The notes beneath the pieces are model-generated. The model was given only the letters and a program-made list of their open reading frames with translations, ran no database searches and was not told the origin of the DNA. Below are positions 8,249 through 14,813 of a stretch of DNA of 14,813 nucleotides, in pieces. Each line of letters opens with the position of its first letter. The first letter of the stretch is position 1. The stretch is from Calditrichota bacterium (GTDB taxonomy: Bacteria; Zhuqueibacterota; Zhuqueibacteria; Oleimicrobiales; Geothermoviventaceae), in contig JAADFT010000051.1 of NCBI GenBank assembly GCA_013152765.1, forward strand, positions 1 to 14,813, given 5' to 3'. Position numbers and translations under genes: made by a program.

Positions 8249-9138
8249 CCGCCACGGGCTCGAAGGCGCAGAGGCGCCAGGTCTGGACTGTTGTCGAGCT
8301 GATCCGCTGGACAACTGGTTACCTGGAGGAGAAGGGTTTCGAGGACGCCAGACTCCAGGTAGAGCGCCTTCTGGCCCACGTTTTGAGGTGCGATCGGGTG
8401 GGGCTGTACCTGCAGTTCGATCGTCCTTTGACGCCAGAAGAACTTGGTTCTTTCAAAACGTTGTTGAAGCGTCGCCTGGCCCACGAGCCTTTGCAGTACG
8501 TCCTGGGGGAGTGTGAATTCCGCGGACTCCGGCTGAAAGTCGACCGGCGTGCGTTGATTCCCCGGCCGGAAACCGAGCAGCTTGTGGACGTTTGCCTGAA
8601 CTTGTTCGCCGGGAAAGCACCTGCACGGGTGCTGGATGTGGGCACGGGTTCGGGAAACATTGTGCTGGCGCTGGCTCCAGAGTGGCCGCAAACCGAGTTT
8701 GTGGCGGTGGACGTTTCTCCTGGAGCTCTGGAGCTGGCAACCGAAAACGCGACGGCCCTTGGACTTGAGAGCCGAGTCCGTTTTTTGCAAGCTGATGTTT
8801 TCGCGAACGAATTCCCTCGGCGCGTGGGCGGGGAATTTGGTCTGGTCGTCTCGAATCCGCCGTATGTGCGGCCGGACGAGTGGCCGACGCTGCAGCCCGA
8901 GATTACGCAGTACGAACCGAAGGAGGCGCTGGTCTCAGAGCCAGACGGGCTGCGTTTCTACCGGCGACTTGCTGAGCTTGCACCGCAGCTCATCAGCGGG
9001 GACGGCTGGCTTGTGGTCGAGGTTGGCGACAGCCAAGCCGCAGATGTACGGGCAATTTTCCAGACGAAGGGGTTTGCGGAAGTGACGGTCCATCGAGATC
9101 TGGCTGGAAGGGACCGTGTGGTAGCAGGAAGACGTTGA
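8245..9138 (+). CDS. prmC: Release factor glutamine methyltransferase PrmC
   Basis: 297 residues. PrmC (HemK) uses S-adenosylmethionine to methylate the glutamine of the GGQ motif in release factors, raising termination efficiency; its substrate RF1 is encoded immediately upstream. A helical N-terminal domain (about 15-95) is followed by a Rossmann methyltransferase domain. SAM-binding motif I is DVGTGSG (131-137), the acidic motif II is FVAVDVSPGALELA, and the substrate-glutamine site NPPY is at 204-207. The linker PRPETEQLVD is also diagnostic. The start overlaps prfA by 4 nt, so translation is coupled. The first 15 or so residues are poorly conserved in the family. Confidence 0.96.
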   Translation: MTATGSKAQRRQVWTVVELIRWTTGYLEEKGFEDARLQVERLLAHVLRCDRVGLYLQFDRPLTPEELGSFKTLLKRRLAHEPLQYVLGECEFRGLRLKVDRRALIPRPETEQLVDVCLNLFAGKAPARVLDVGTGSGNIVLALAPEWPQTEFVAVDVSPGALELATENATALGLESRVRFLQADVFANEFPRRVGGEFGLVVSNPPYVRPDEWPTLQPEITQYEPKEALVSEPDGLRFYRRLAELAPQLISGDGWLVVEVGDSQAADVRAIFQTKGFAEVTVHRDLAGRDRVVAGRR

Positions 9139-9176
9139 CCGCAGACAGGGTGGAATGGGAACAAACAGGCGAGGAT

Positions 9177-9183
9177 GGAGGGG
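9177..9183 (+). promoter_or_regulatory. Ribosome binding site that fixes the mutase start
   Basis: GGAGGGG, 4 nt before the ATG at 9188 (6 nt counting from GGAGG). An upstream in-frame ATG at 9155 has no comparable site and would add 11 unconserved residues. Confidence 0.65.
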
Positions 9184-9187
9184 AACG

Positions 9188-10582
9188 ATGAAAGTGAATC
9201 CGAATATTTTCCGCCAGTACGACGTTCGGGGCATTGCTGATCGTGATCTCACAGACGATGTCGTTGAAGCGTTGGGCAGGGCTTTTGGCACGTACCTGCG
9301 TCGGAAAGGCATGCGAACTGCGGCAGTAGGGCGCGATGTGCGCCTGTCGGGGCCGCGACTTCGCAATGCGCTTGTTCGGGGGCTCACAGCGGCTGGAGTG
9401 GACGTAATCGATGTTGGTGTTGTGCCGACGCCGGTGTTGTACTTCTCGATCGTCCATTTCAAGACCGACGGTGGCGTGATGATCACCGGCAGCCACAATC
9501 CAATCGAGTACAACGGTTTCAAGATGAACGTGGGGGTCTCTTCCATCTACGGGGAGGACATTCAGACACTCCGAAAGCTGATCGAGGAGGAAGACTACGA
9601 GTCCGGGCAGGGACAGGTTGAAGAGCGAGATCCCGTGCCTGCCTACCTGGATCTCTTGGGCAGCAAGTTTCACTTCGACCGCAAACTTAAGGTTGTGATG
9701 GACGCGGGCAACGGGACAGCTGGAGTGATTGCGCCCGAGCTGTTCCGGCGGTACGGACACGAGGTCATTTGTCTGTACTGCGAACCGGACGGGAACTTCC
9801 CGAATCACCTGCCGGATCCCACGGTTCCGGAGTTCATCGTGGACCTGCGCAAGCGCGTGGTGGACGAGGGCGCTGATCTGGGCATCGGCTACGACGGCGA
9901 CGCAGACCGGATTGGCGCAATCGACGAGAAAGGGCAGATGATCTTCGCAGATCGCCTCCTGGCTCTCTACAGCCGCGAGATTCTGAAGAAGCGGCCGGGC
10001 GCAAAGATCGTTTTCGACGTGAAGTGCAGCCAGGCCCTCCCGGATTTCATTCGCCAGCATGGTGGTGAGCCGGTGATGTGGAAGACCGGCCATTCGCTGC
10101 TCAAAGCGAAAATGCGCGAGCTGAACGCGCCTTTCGCCGGTGAGATGTCGGGTCACATGTTCTTTGCTGACGATTACTTCGGTTACGACGACGCGATTTA
10201 CGCCTCGCTCAGACTGGCAGAGCTGCTGGCCAATTCAGGGAAGAAGCTGTCAGAGCTGGTCGCAGAGATTCCGGCTTTCGTCTCGACGCCGGAAATCCGG
10301 GTGGACTGCCCGGATGAGAAGAAGTTCGACGTGGTGGCCAACATCGTGAAACGCTTCAAGAAAGAGTACGAGGTGATCGACGTTGACGGGGCGAGGGTTC
10401 AGTTCGGTGATGGCTGGGGTCTCGTCCGTGCGTCGAACACGCAGCCGGTACTCGTTCTGCGGTTCGAGGCGAAGACTCCAGAAAGGCTGAAGGAAATTGC
10501 CCGGATTTTTCTCGAGGAATTGAAGCAGTACGAGTCGGTGAACGTGGAGCCGCTGGAAAAAGCGATCGCAGAGGTTGGCTGA
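9188..10582 (+). CDS. manB: Phosphomannomutase / phosphoglucomutase
   Basis: 464 residues of the alpha-D-phosphohexomutase superfamily, cytoplasmic. It interconverts hexose 1- and 6-phosphates, supplying mannose-1-P or glucose-1-P for sugar nucleotides and hence cell-envelope polysaccharides. Active-site serine 102 is in TGSHNP, the metal-binding loop DGDADR is at 236-241, and the sugar-specificity loop GEMSGH at 318-323 is the form found in dual-specificity PMM/PGM enzymes (AlgC-type). The C-terminal phosphate-binding loop VRASNTQPVLVLRFEA is intact. The N-terminus MKVNPNIFRQYDVRG fits the ATG at 9188, chosen over the in-frame 9155. It follows prmC by 49 nt and may share its transcript. The symbol is approximate; algC or pgm naming would also fit. 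Confidence 0.93.
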   Translation: MKVNPNIFRQYDVRGIADRDLTDDVVEALGRAFGTYLRRKGMRTAAVGRDVRLSGPRLRNALVRGLTAAGVDVIDVGVVPTPVLYFSIVHFKTDGGVMITGSHNPIEYNGFKMNVGVSSIYGEDIQTLRKLIEEEDYESGQGQVEERDPVPAYLDLLGSKFHFDRKLKVVMDAGNGTAGVIAPELFRRYGHEVICLYCEPDGNFPNHLPDPTVPEFIVDLRKRVVDEGADLGIGYDGDADRIGAIDEKGQMIFADRLLALYSREILKKRPGAKIVFDVKCSQALPDFIRQHGGEPVMWKTGHSLLKAKMRELNAPFAGEMSGHMFFADDYFGYDDAIYASLRLAELLANSGKKLSELVAEIPAFVSTPEIRVDCPDEKKFDVVANIVKRFKKEYEVIDVDGARVQFGDGWGLVRASNTQPVLVLRFEAKTPERLKEIARIFLEELKQYESVNVEPLEKAIAEVG

Positions 10583-10600
10583 AGACGGCGAGCGAGCAGT

Positions 10601-10622
10601 CCGGGCCGCGAGTGCGGCCCGG
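10601..10622 (+). terminator. Perfect 9-bp GC-rich hairpin after the mutase
   Basis: CCGGGCCGC (10601-10609), loop GAGT, GCGGCCCGG (10614-10622). A very stable stem 18 nt after the stop codon, but followed by TCGGTTCTGCG rather than a T-tract. It may end the transcript with Rho's help or protect its 3' end; a classic intrinsic terminator is not shown. Confidence 0.5.
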
Positions 10623-10894
10623 TCGGTTCTGCGTTTGAGCAAAGCAACAACTCGTGGACAAAAGCAGCACGATTTGGTGTTGTAGTTCTGTGGCGCCAGA
10701 GGCGCGGAATCAGAGGTTGAACAGGCCGCAAAGTGCCAGCAGCCTGGTGAAGCAGGATTTGTTTCCTGTTGGTTCTGAGGCGGGAGCTTTGTTTTGCCTA
10801 ACGGTGAGTGGACGCTGTTGAAAGATTCGTCGAGGGATGCGGTGGTGAACGAAAGAAAAAATGGGGGTGCACACGGGTCCGGTTTTTCCAAAGC

Positions 10895-10901
10895 AAGGAG
10901 G
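10895..10901 (+). promoter_or_regulatory. Ribosome binding site of the lipoprotein gene
   Basis: AAGGAGG lies 8 nt before the ATG at 10910 and selects it over starts further upstream in the same frame. Confidence 0.8.
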
Positions 10902-10909
10902 ACGCTGCG

Positions 10910-11578
10910 ATGAAGCGCTGGTTTGGAGGGTTGGTTGTTGCTGTGCTGACCGCGGCAGTGATTTTCGGCTGCGCCGGGACGGCGAAAATGAATGTGTTCC
11001 AAGAGCCGACGTCGGACCAGAGCGGGATTGTCATCGGTAACGTGCTGGTGGAGAGCCGCTACTTCGAAGAGCGCCCGGAGCTGTACAGAGCGAACATCGA
11101 CGTGGCGGTGATCGGCCAGACTGTGGAGAACGGGAAGAAGAAAATCCACGGTTACTGGGCCACCACGGACGATCAGGGTTACTTCTTCCTGACGAATGTG
11201 CCCATCGGCAACTACGCAATCAAGGGGATCCGCTTTTCGACGAACCAGGGAACGTTGTTGACGATCACGAATTCGCTCCGCTACGCCGGCAGCACTTACG
11301 TGATCGACCGGAAAGAGACGGTGATTTTCGACGGATCCTACTTCCCGGTTGAGCCGAAAGGTCGGGTGATCAACATGGGTTACAACCACTTCGTGATCGA
11401 CCAGACCACGCGGAGCACCGGCCACGTGGATCATGTGCGGCTCCCACGCCTGGTGAACTACCAGGTCATCACGGGCGAGAAGCTCAACCTGGGACCGATT
11501 GAAGAGTACTTCATCCAGAAATACCCACAGAGCGCCTGGGTACAGGTTCTGAAACAAGCTCTCGGGAAGAAGCGATGA
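10910..11578 (+). CDS. Lipoprotein with carboxypeptidase-regulatory-like domain
   Basis: 222 residues, function unknown. A lipoprotein signal is clear: MKR, a hydrophobic stretch (residues 4-19), and a lipobox I-F-G-Cys21. The residue after the Cys is Ala, which in Gram-negatives favours sorting to the outer membrane. Residues about 35-95 look like a transthyretin/carboxypeptidase-regulatory beta-sandwich: a GIVIGNVLVE strand, then TDDQGYFFLTNVPIGNYAIKGI, the typical G-x-[FY]-x-[LF]-x-x-[LVI]-x-x-G-x-Y turn. The rest (96-222) is beta-rich and ends in amphipathic helices (YFIQKYPQSAWVQVLKQALG) with a basic tail. A role in surface or envelope binding is inference. It overlaps the next gene by 4 nt. 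Confidence 0.8.
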   Translation: MKRWFGGLVVAVLTAAVIFGCAGTAKMNVFQEPTSDQSGIVIGNVLVESRYFEERPELYRANIDVAVIGQTVENGKKKIHGYWATTDDQGYFFLTNVPIGNYAIKGIRFSTNQGTLLTITNSLRYAGSTYVIDRKETVIFDGSYFPVEPKGRVINMGYNHFVIDQTTRSTGHVDHVRLPRLVNYQVITGEKLNLGPIEEYFIQKYPQSAWVQVLKQALGKKR

Positions 11579-11778
11579 GTGCAACGGAGGACGTCCTGCG
11601 GTGCATTGCCTGCCCGCTGGCGCGTTTCCCCGATCCGCATGAACAATGCTACAAGTTCGGCGGCTTGATTTGTACCGTGGATGGAGCCAACGTGGGAAAG
11701 TACGACTCTTGCCGTTTTGGCTACACCAGGAGCTCTGTGCCCACGGCAGGTGGCCCTGCGAGCAGTTCTCAGGGGTGA
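11575..11778 (+). CDS. Small five-cysteine protein, unknown function
   Basis: 67 residues. The ATG overlaps the lipoprotein stop (ATGA), and the terminator 85 nt downstream closes the pair, which supports a real gene. Five cysteines at 10, 13, 25, 33 and 46 form C-x2-C-x11-C-x7-C-x12-C, with His22 and Asp residues between them, suggesting a bound metal (zinc or an Fe-S cluster); this is inference. There is no signal peptide or membrane segment, so it should be cytoplasmic unless carried out by the lipoprotein route. The C-terminal 15 residues are Ser/Gly/Ala/Pro-rich and probably disordered. I do not recognise the family. The ribosome site is weak (GGGAAG), as expected for coupled translation. 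Confidence 0.6.
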   Translation: MSATEDVLRCIACPLARFPDPHEQCYKFGGLICTVDGANVGKYDSCRFGYTRSSVPTAGGPASSSQG

Positions 11779-11862
11779 GCGCTGGTGGCGCACAGGGAAC
11801 CCGCGCGGGCGTGTGAGCGTTGATCGTGTAGGTTGGGGCAGAGTCCTGAATGAGAAAGTGCG

Positions 11863-11900
11863 AGCGGTGGGACCTCCTTTTTCCCACCGCTTTGTTTTTG
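11863..11900 (+). terminator. Strong rho-independent terminator
   Basis: AGCGGTGGGA (11863-11872) pairs perfectly with TCCCACCGCT (11882-11891), ten base pairs around the loop CCTCCTTTT, followed by TTGTTTTTG. It ends the lipoprotein/five-Cys operon and isolates rnr, which must therefore have its own promoter between about 11900 and 11989. Confidence 0.9.
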
Positions 11901-11989
11901 TGGGTAGGAGGGGCAACTGCCCGAGGTGAAGTGTAGAAAAAACGTTCGTACAGGGGAGACCCTGGCGAGCAAAGAGAGAAAGTGACAAA

Positions 11990-14197
11990 ATGAGTAGAGC
12001 AACACGAAGAAAAATGGATGTAAGAGCAGTAAAGAATCAAATTCTGGATTTTCTGGAGCAGCACCGGGGCCAGGGCTACAAGGCCAAAGAGCTGGCGAGA
12101 GCCCTCGGTATCCCACAGGCGAGCTACGTCCGTTTCCGGAATTTGCTGAAAGAAATGGCGGACGAAGGCGAAATCCGCAAAGGACGGCACGCGAAGTACT
12201 CGAAGACGGCACCGTCTCCTGAGGTTGTGGGCCGCCTGCATGTGAAAACCCAGGGGTACGGTTTCGTGATTGCGGATGACGGGACCGAGGTGTTCGTCAG
12301 CCAGCGAAACATGGGAACGGCTTTTCACCAGGACCGCGTGCGCGTGCGACTGTTCGCGACCCGCAAAGGCGACAGCCCCGAAGGAAAGATCGTCGAGGTT
12401 GTCGAACGGGCCCGGGAAAACATCGTTGGTACCTACCGGCGTGGAAAACGTTTCGGCTTTGTCGTGCCGGACGAGGTCAAGATCCAGTGGGACATTCTGG
12501 TGGACGACCTGGACAGCATGGGCGCTGTGTCCGGTCAGAAAGTGGTTGTGCAGATCACGGAGTGGGAGCACGAACAGGCCAACCCGGTTGGGAAGGTTGT
12601 GCGCGTGCTTGGCTTTCCCGACGAGCCTGGAGTGGACGTCGCGAGTGTGGCGTACTCTTTCGATCTGCCGCTGGAGTTTCCGGCGCCGGTGGAGAAGGAA
12701 GCCGAACGCCTGCCTGAGAGAATCCCGGAAGCGGAACTGGCCCGGCGGCTGGACCTTCGGGATCTGCCGATGTTCACGATCGACCCGGCGGAGGCGAAGG
12801 ACTTCGACGACGCTGTGTCGCTGGAGGAGCTGGAAAACGGGAATCTCCGCCTTGGCGTGCACATCGCGGATGTGAGCTTCTACGTCAAAGAGGGAAGCGC
12901 CATCGACCGGGAGGCGCGCAAACGCGGCACGTCGGTGTACCTGGTGGACAGAGTGATCCCGATGCTCCCGGAGCGGCTGTCGAATCAACTGTGCAGCCTG
13001 CGGCCAGAGGAAGAGCGACTGGCTTTCTCGGTGCTGATGGAGGTCACTGAGAAGGGCGATCTGGTGAACTACGAGATCCGCGAGTCGGTGATTCGCAGCG
13101 ACCGTCGCTACACTTACGAGGAAGTGCAGGACATTCTCGACGGAAAAAGCGACGGCGAGCACGCCGATGTGCTTCGGAGGATGCACGCGTTGAGTCGGGC
13201 TCTGATCACGAAACGGCACCGGCGCGGCGGCATCGATTTCGACACCGCCGAAGTGGAGATTGAACTGGATGCCGAAGGAACGCCGGTGGCAATTCGACGC
13301 AAGAAGCGGCTGGACAGCCACCGGTTGATCGAGGAGTTCATGCTTCTGGCGAACGAGACGGTGGCGCGTCACGTTGGAGTGAATTTGGCACGCAAAACAG
13401 GCTCGGCGTTTCCGTTTGTCTACCGCGTGCACGAGAAGCCCAGCGACGAGAAGATGACGGCTTTTCTGCAGTTGCTGCGGGCCTTCGGTGTGGAGGCTGC
13501 GCCGCCGGCGCAAATCCGTCCGCGCTACTTCCAGCGATTGGTGGAACAGGTTGCGGACGAGGAGATCGCGGTCATCGTGCAGGACGCCATGATTCGGGCG
13601 ATGATGAAGGCGCGGTACAGCACCGAAAACGTGGGGCATTTTGGACTGGCGTACCGCTACTACACCCACTTTACGTCGCCGATTCGTCGTTACCCGGACC
13701 TGATGGTGCACCGGCTGCTGAAACGCTACGCCCGGCACGGTGGTCCTGTTTCTGCGGGCAATCTCGAGGAAACCTGCGAGCTGGCGACGCGTCGGGAAAT
13801 CGTTGCCATGGAGGCGGAGCGTGAGTCGGTCAAGCTCAAGCAGGTCGAGTACATGGAGCAGCACGTTGGGGACGTGTTCGAGGGCGTGATTGCCAGGGTT
13901 GTGCCTTTTGGCATGTTTGTGGAGTTGCCGCAGTTTCTGGTAGACGGGCTTGTGCACGTCAGCGAAATGGGCGACGACTACTTCTCCTACGATCCGGACC
14001 GCTTTGCGCTGATTGGCGAGCGCTCGGGCCGTGTTTTCCGGCTGGGAGACAAAGTAAAAGTGGAAGTGGTGCGGGCGGACAAAAACCAGCGCTTGCTGGA
14101 TTTCAAGCTGGTGGACGAGGAGGAGAAGAAAGCCGGCAGAACGCAATCGAGGACGAAAGCCAGAACGCGAGGGAAGAAACGACGCAGCCGGCGGTAA
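11990..14197 (+). CDS. rnr: Ribonuclease R
   Basis: 735 residues, a full-length RNase R: a processive 3'-to-5' exoribonuclease that digests structured RNA and takes part in mRNA, rRNA and tmRNA-linked turnover. Domains in order: winged-helix N-terminus (about 10-70), two cold-shock domains (about 80-145 with GRLHVKTQGYGFVIAD, and about 150-215 with RRGKRFGFVVPD), the RNB catalytic domain (about 245-590), an S1 domain (about 625-710, GDVFEGVIARVVPFGMFVEL) and a lysine/arginine-rich tail. The magnesium-binding aspartates 265, 271, 273 and 274 in IDPAEAKDFDDAVS match those of the E. coli enzyme. YTHFTSPIRRYPDLMVHR is also diagnostic. The ATG at 11990 has only a purine-rich weak site; Met9 (12014) is an alternative start. 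Confidence 0.97.
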   Translation: MSRATRRKMDVRAVKNQILDFLEQHRGQGYKAKELARALGIPQASYVRFRNLLKEMADEGEIRKGRHAKYSKTAPSPEVVGRLHVKTQGYGFVIADDGTEVFVSQRNMGTAFHQDRVRVRLFATRKGDSPEGKIVEVVERARENIVGTYRRGKRFGFVVPDEVKIQWDILVDDLDSMGAVSGQKVVVQITEWEHEQANPVGKVVRVLGFPDEPGVDVASVAYSFDLPLEFPAPVEKEAERLPERIPEAELARRLDLRDLPMFTIDPAEAKDFDDAVSLEELENGNLRLGVHIADVSFYVKEGSAIDREARKRGTSVYLVDRVIPMLPERLSNQLCSLRPEEERLAFSVLMEVTEKGDLVNYEIRESVIRSDRRYTYEEVQDILDGKSDGEHADVLRRMHALSRALITKRHRRGGIDFDTAEVEIELDAEGTPVAIRRKKRLDSHRLIEEFMLLANETVARHVGVNLARKTGSAFPFVYRVHEKPSDEKMTAFLQLLRAFGVEAAPPAQIRPRYFQRLVEQVADEEIAVIVQDAMIRAMMKARYSTENVGHFGLAYRYYTHFTSPIRRYPDLMVHRLLKRYARHGGPVSAGNLEETCELATRREIVAMEAERESVKLKQVEYMEQHVGDVFEGVIARVVPFGMFVELPQFLVDGLVHVSEMGDDYFSYDPDRFALIGERSGRVFRLGDKVKVEVVRADKNQRLLDFKLVDEEEKKAGRTQSRTKARTRGKKRRSRR

Positions 14198-14301
14198 GCC
14201 TGAGAGAAGAAGTGCGCAGCTGGAGAGCGGGGATTTCGGGCGTGCGCGCGGTGCGGACTGTGAGAGCCGTCAAGGGGGTGTTGCGGGAGGAAGTAATTCG
14301 A

Positions 14302-14331
14302 GGTGACCTGAAGGCGGCCCGACAGGTCACC
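14302..14331. terminator. Inverted repeat between convergent genes
   Basis: GGTGACCTG (14302-14310) and CAGGTCACC (14323-14331), a perfect 9-bp stem with a 12-nt loop. It lies downstream of rnr and spans the stop codon of the minus-strand gene, a position that suits a two-way terminator or transcript-end stabiliser. No T-tract follows on either strand. Confidence 0.45.
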
Positions 14332-14704
14332 GCCTAACGAGGGCGAGAATCAATCCGACGAGCACTGCGACCTGGCCGATCCAGAAGATGAACATCCAGC
14401 GGATGGTCTCGACATGCTTTTGTGCCATTTCCTGGCGCAGCTCGGCGCCGAGCTTGATGAGTGCCCCGTGGACTTCCGAGCGGAAGCTGGCTATTTCCTC
14501 CCGTAACTCAGCCCGCATCTGTGCCATTTCAACACGGATTTGAGCCATTTCCTCGGTGAGGCGATTCTCGAAACGCTCGGATACAGTGTCGACGACCTCA
14601 TTCCTGATGGCTGCACTCACCTGATTCAAGACTTCGATGAGTCCTTCCGTCCCTTCGTCGCCGAGCTTTTCGCGTAGCGGCTTGGGTACGTCCAAAATGT
14701 GCAT
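14327..14704 (-). CDS. Coiled-coil protein with C-terminal membrane anchor
   Basis: 125 residues from the ATG whose reverse complement is at 14702-14704. The GTG three codons upstream is rejected because the Shine-Dalgarno GGGGAG overlaps it. The N-terminus (MHILDVPKPLREKLGDEGTE) resembles small bacterial coiled-coil proteins that begin with a P-x-x-L-R-E-K-L-G-x-E-G motif. Residues about 40-100 form a charged heptad helix with near-repeats (EEMAQIRVEMAQMRAELREE). A single hydrophobic segment near the end (MFIFWIGQVAVLVGLILAL) should anchor it in the membrane, followed by V-R-R. Function unknown; the architecture recalls CCDC90/MCUR1-like and DUF1640-like proteins, a weak analogy. It is convergent with rnr and has its own promoter. 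Confidence 0.8.
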   Translation of the reverse strand: MHILDVPKPLREKLGDEGTEGLIEVLNQVSAAIRNEVVDTVSERFENRLTEEMAQIRVEMAQMRAELREEIASFRSEVHGALIKLGAELRQEMAQKHVETIRWMFIFWIGQVAVLVGLILALVRR

Positions 14705-14712
14705 GATCTGCA

Positions 14713-14718
14713 CTCCCC
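14713..14718 (-). promoter_or_regulatory. Ribosome binding site of the coiled-coil gene
   Basis: Read on the minus strand, GGGGAG lies 8 nt before the ATG at 14704, which decides the start against the GTG at 14713. Confidence 0.65.
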
Positions 14719-14731
14719 GCCTTTGTGTCTG

Positions 14732-14745
14732 AAATGTCTACATTT
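14732..14745. promoter_or_regulatory. Operator-like palindrome AAATGT-CT-ACATTT
   Basis: Perfect 6-2-6 inverted repeat placed roughly over the predicted transcription start of the minus-strand gene. A second palindrome with the same ATGT/ACAT arms, ATGTACAT, lies at 14754-14761 over the -10 box. The position suits a repressor site; the regulator is unknown. Confidence 0.4.
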
Positions 14746-14752
14746 GCACGAG

Positions 14753-14781
14753 AATGTACATCCCAAAGTAACGCGCCGCAA
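14753..14781 (-). promoter_or_regulatory. Promoter of the coiled-coil gene
   Basis: On the minus strand: TTGCGG (14781-14776), a 17-nt spacer, TACATT (14758-14753). An A-tract (AAAAAA) lies just upstream of the -35 box, like an UP element. Predicted start near 14746, leader about 42 nt. Confidence 0.6.
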
Positions 14782-14813
14782 GTGTTTTTTAATGACCGCA
14801 CCGCAGGCTGGGA

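Larger units (their letters stand above)
10583..10909 (+). other. 327-nt gap before the lipoprotein gene
   Basis: No gene is supported. Besides the 9-bp hairpin at 10601-10622 it contains GCGCC-AGA-GGCGC (10693-10705) and AGCAGGA/TCCTGTT (10751-10770, one wobble). The lipoprotein frame is open upstream to 10808, but that extension has no ribosome site and would bury the signal peptide. No clear promoter boxes were found, although the lipoprotein operon must be read from somewhere here. Confidence 0.4.

Noticed and set aside
9155..9187. Earlier ATG start for the phosphohexomutase
   Set aside because: The GGAGGGG site and the family N-terminus fit the ATG at 9188; the added residues look like untranslated leader.
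10808..10909. N-terminal extension of the lipoprotein
   Set aside because: It would place 34 residues before a clear lipoprotein signal peptide, and the strong AAGGAGG site points to the ATG at 10910.
11681..11929. 82-codon + strand frame overlapping the five-Cys gene and the terminator
   Set aside because: It runs through the terminator hairpin, has no ribosome site and no recognisable features; the 11575 frame has better context.
10250..14146. 1298-codon open frame on the minus strand opposite the mutase, lipoprotein and rnr genes
   Set aside because: It is the antisense shadow of well-supported + strand genes with G/C-biased third positions; the product is rich in His, Arg, Val and Leu in the pattern of reversed codons and runs through intergenic terminators.
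14212..14337. 41-codon frame starting at GTG after rnr (LREEV occurs just before its start and again inside it)
   Set aside because: Ribosome site is poor, it runs through the inverted repeat and into the convergent gene, and frames of this length are common by chance at this G+C content.

Overview
The window reads as an ordinary, gene-dense housekeeping stretch of a bacterial chromosome, moderately G+C rich (my estimate is high 50s percent). Nearly everything is on the + strand; only the last gene points the other way. I see no phage genes, transposase, CRISPR array, rRNA or tRNA. Host identity is uncertain. A Reg_prop-type beta-propeller, a lipoprotein with a carboxypeptidase-regulatory-like fold, -10 boxes reading TAAATT, and a rho/rpmE/DUF1385/prfA/prmC cluster fit a deep-branching Gram-negative such as the Calditrichota/KSB1 side of the FCB group, but this is a guess.

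Layout. (1) 3-2384: the C-terminal part of a beta-propeller protein whose 5' end lies outside the window, followed 3 nt later by folC (folate polyglutamylation). (2) 2443-3635: a clear sigma-70-like promoter and a lone MalK/UgpC-type sugar ABC ATPase. (3) 3636-4007: a 372-nt gap with no gene, probably the leader of rho. (4) 4008-9138: the translation/transcription-termination cluster: rho, rpmE (L31, own promoter, TTG start, followed by an intrinsic terminator), a DUF1385 membrane protein that seems to need a non-AUG start, a 437-nt hairpin-rich gap, then prfA (RF1) and prmC, which overlap by 4 nt. PrmC methylates the GGQ motif of the RF1 encoded just before it. (5) 9188-10582: a phosphomannomutase/phosphoglucomutase, followed by a perfect 9-bp hairpin. 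(6) 10910-11778: a small lipoprotein gene overlapping by 4 nt a 67-residue, five-cysteine protein of unknown function, closed by a strong terminator. (7) 11990-14197: rnr (RNase R), all domains present. (8) 14327-14704, minus strand: a coiled-coil protein with a C-terminal membrane anchor, with its own promoter and two palindromes over the promoter and start-site region; it converges on rnr.

Functionally most genes serve translation termination, RNA turnover and central metabolism. The points that merit a second look are the missing canonical start of the DUF1385 gene, the structured gap before prfA, the unrecognised lipoprotein/five-Cys pair, the operator-like palindromes at the right end, and the long rho leader. 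I did not find convincing evidence of a new multi-gene system.
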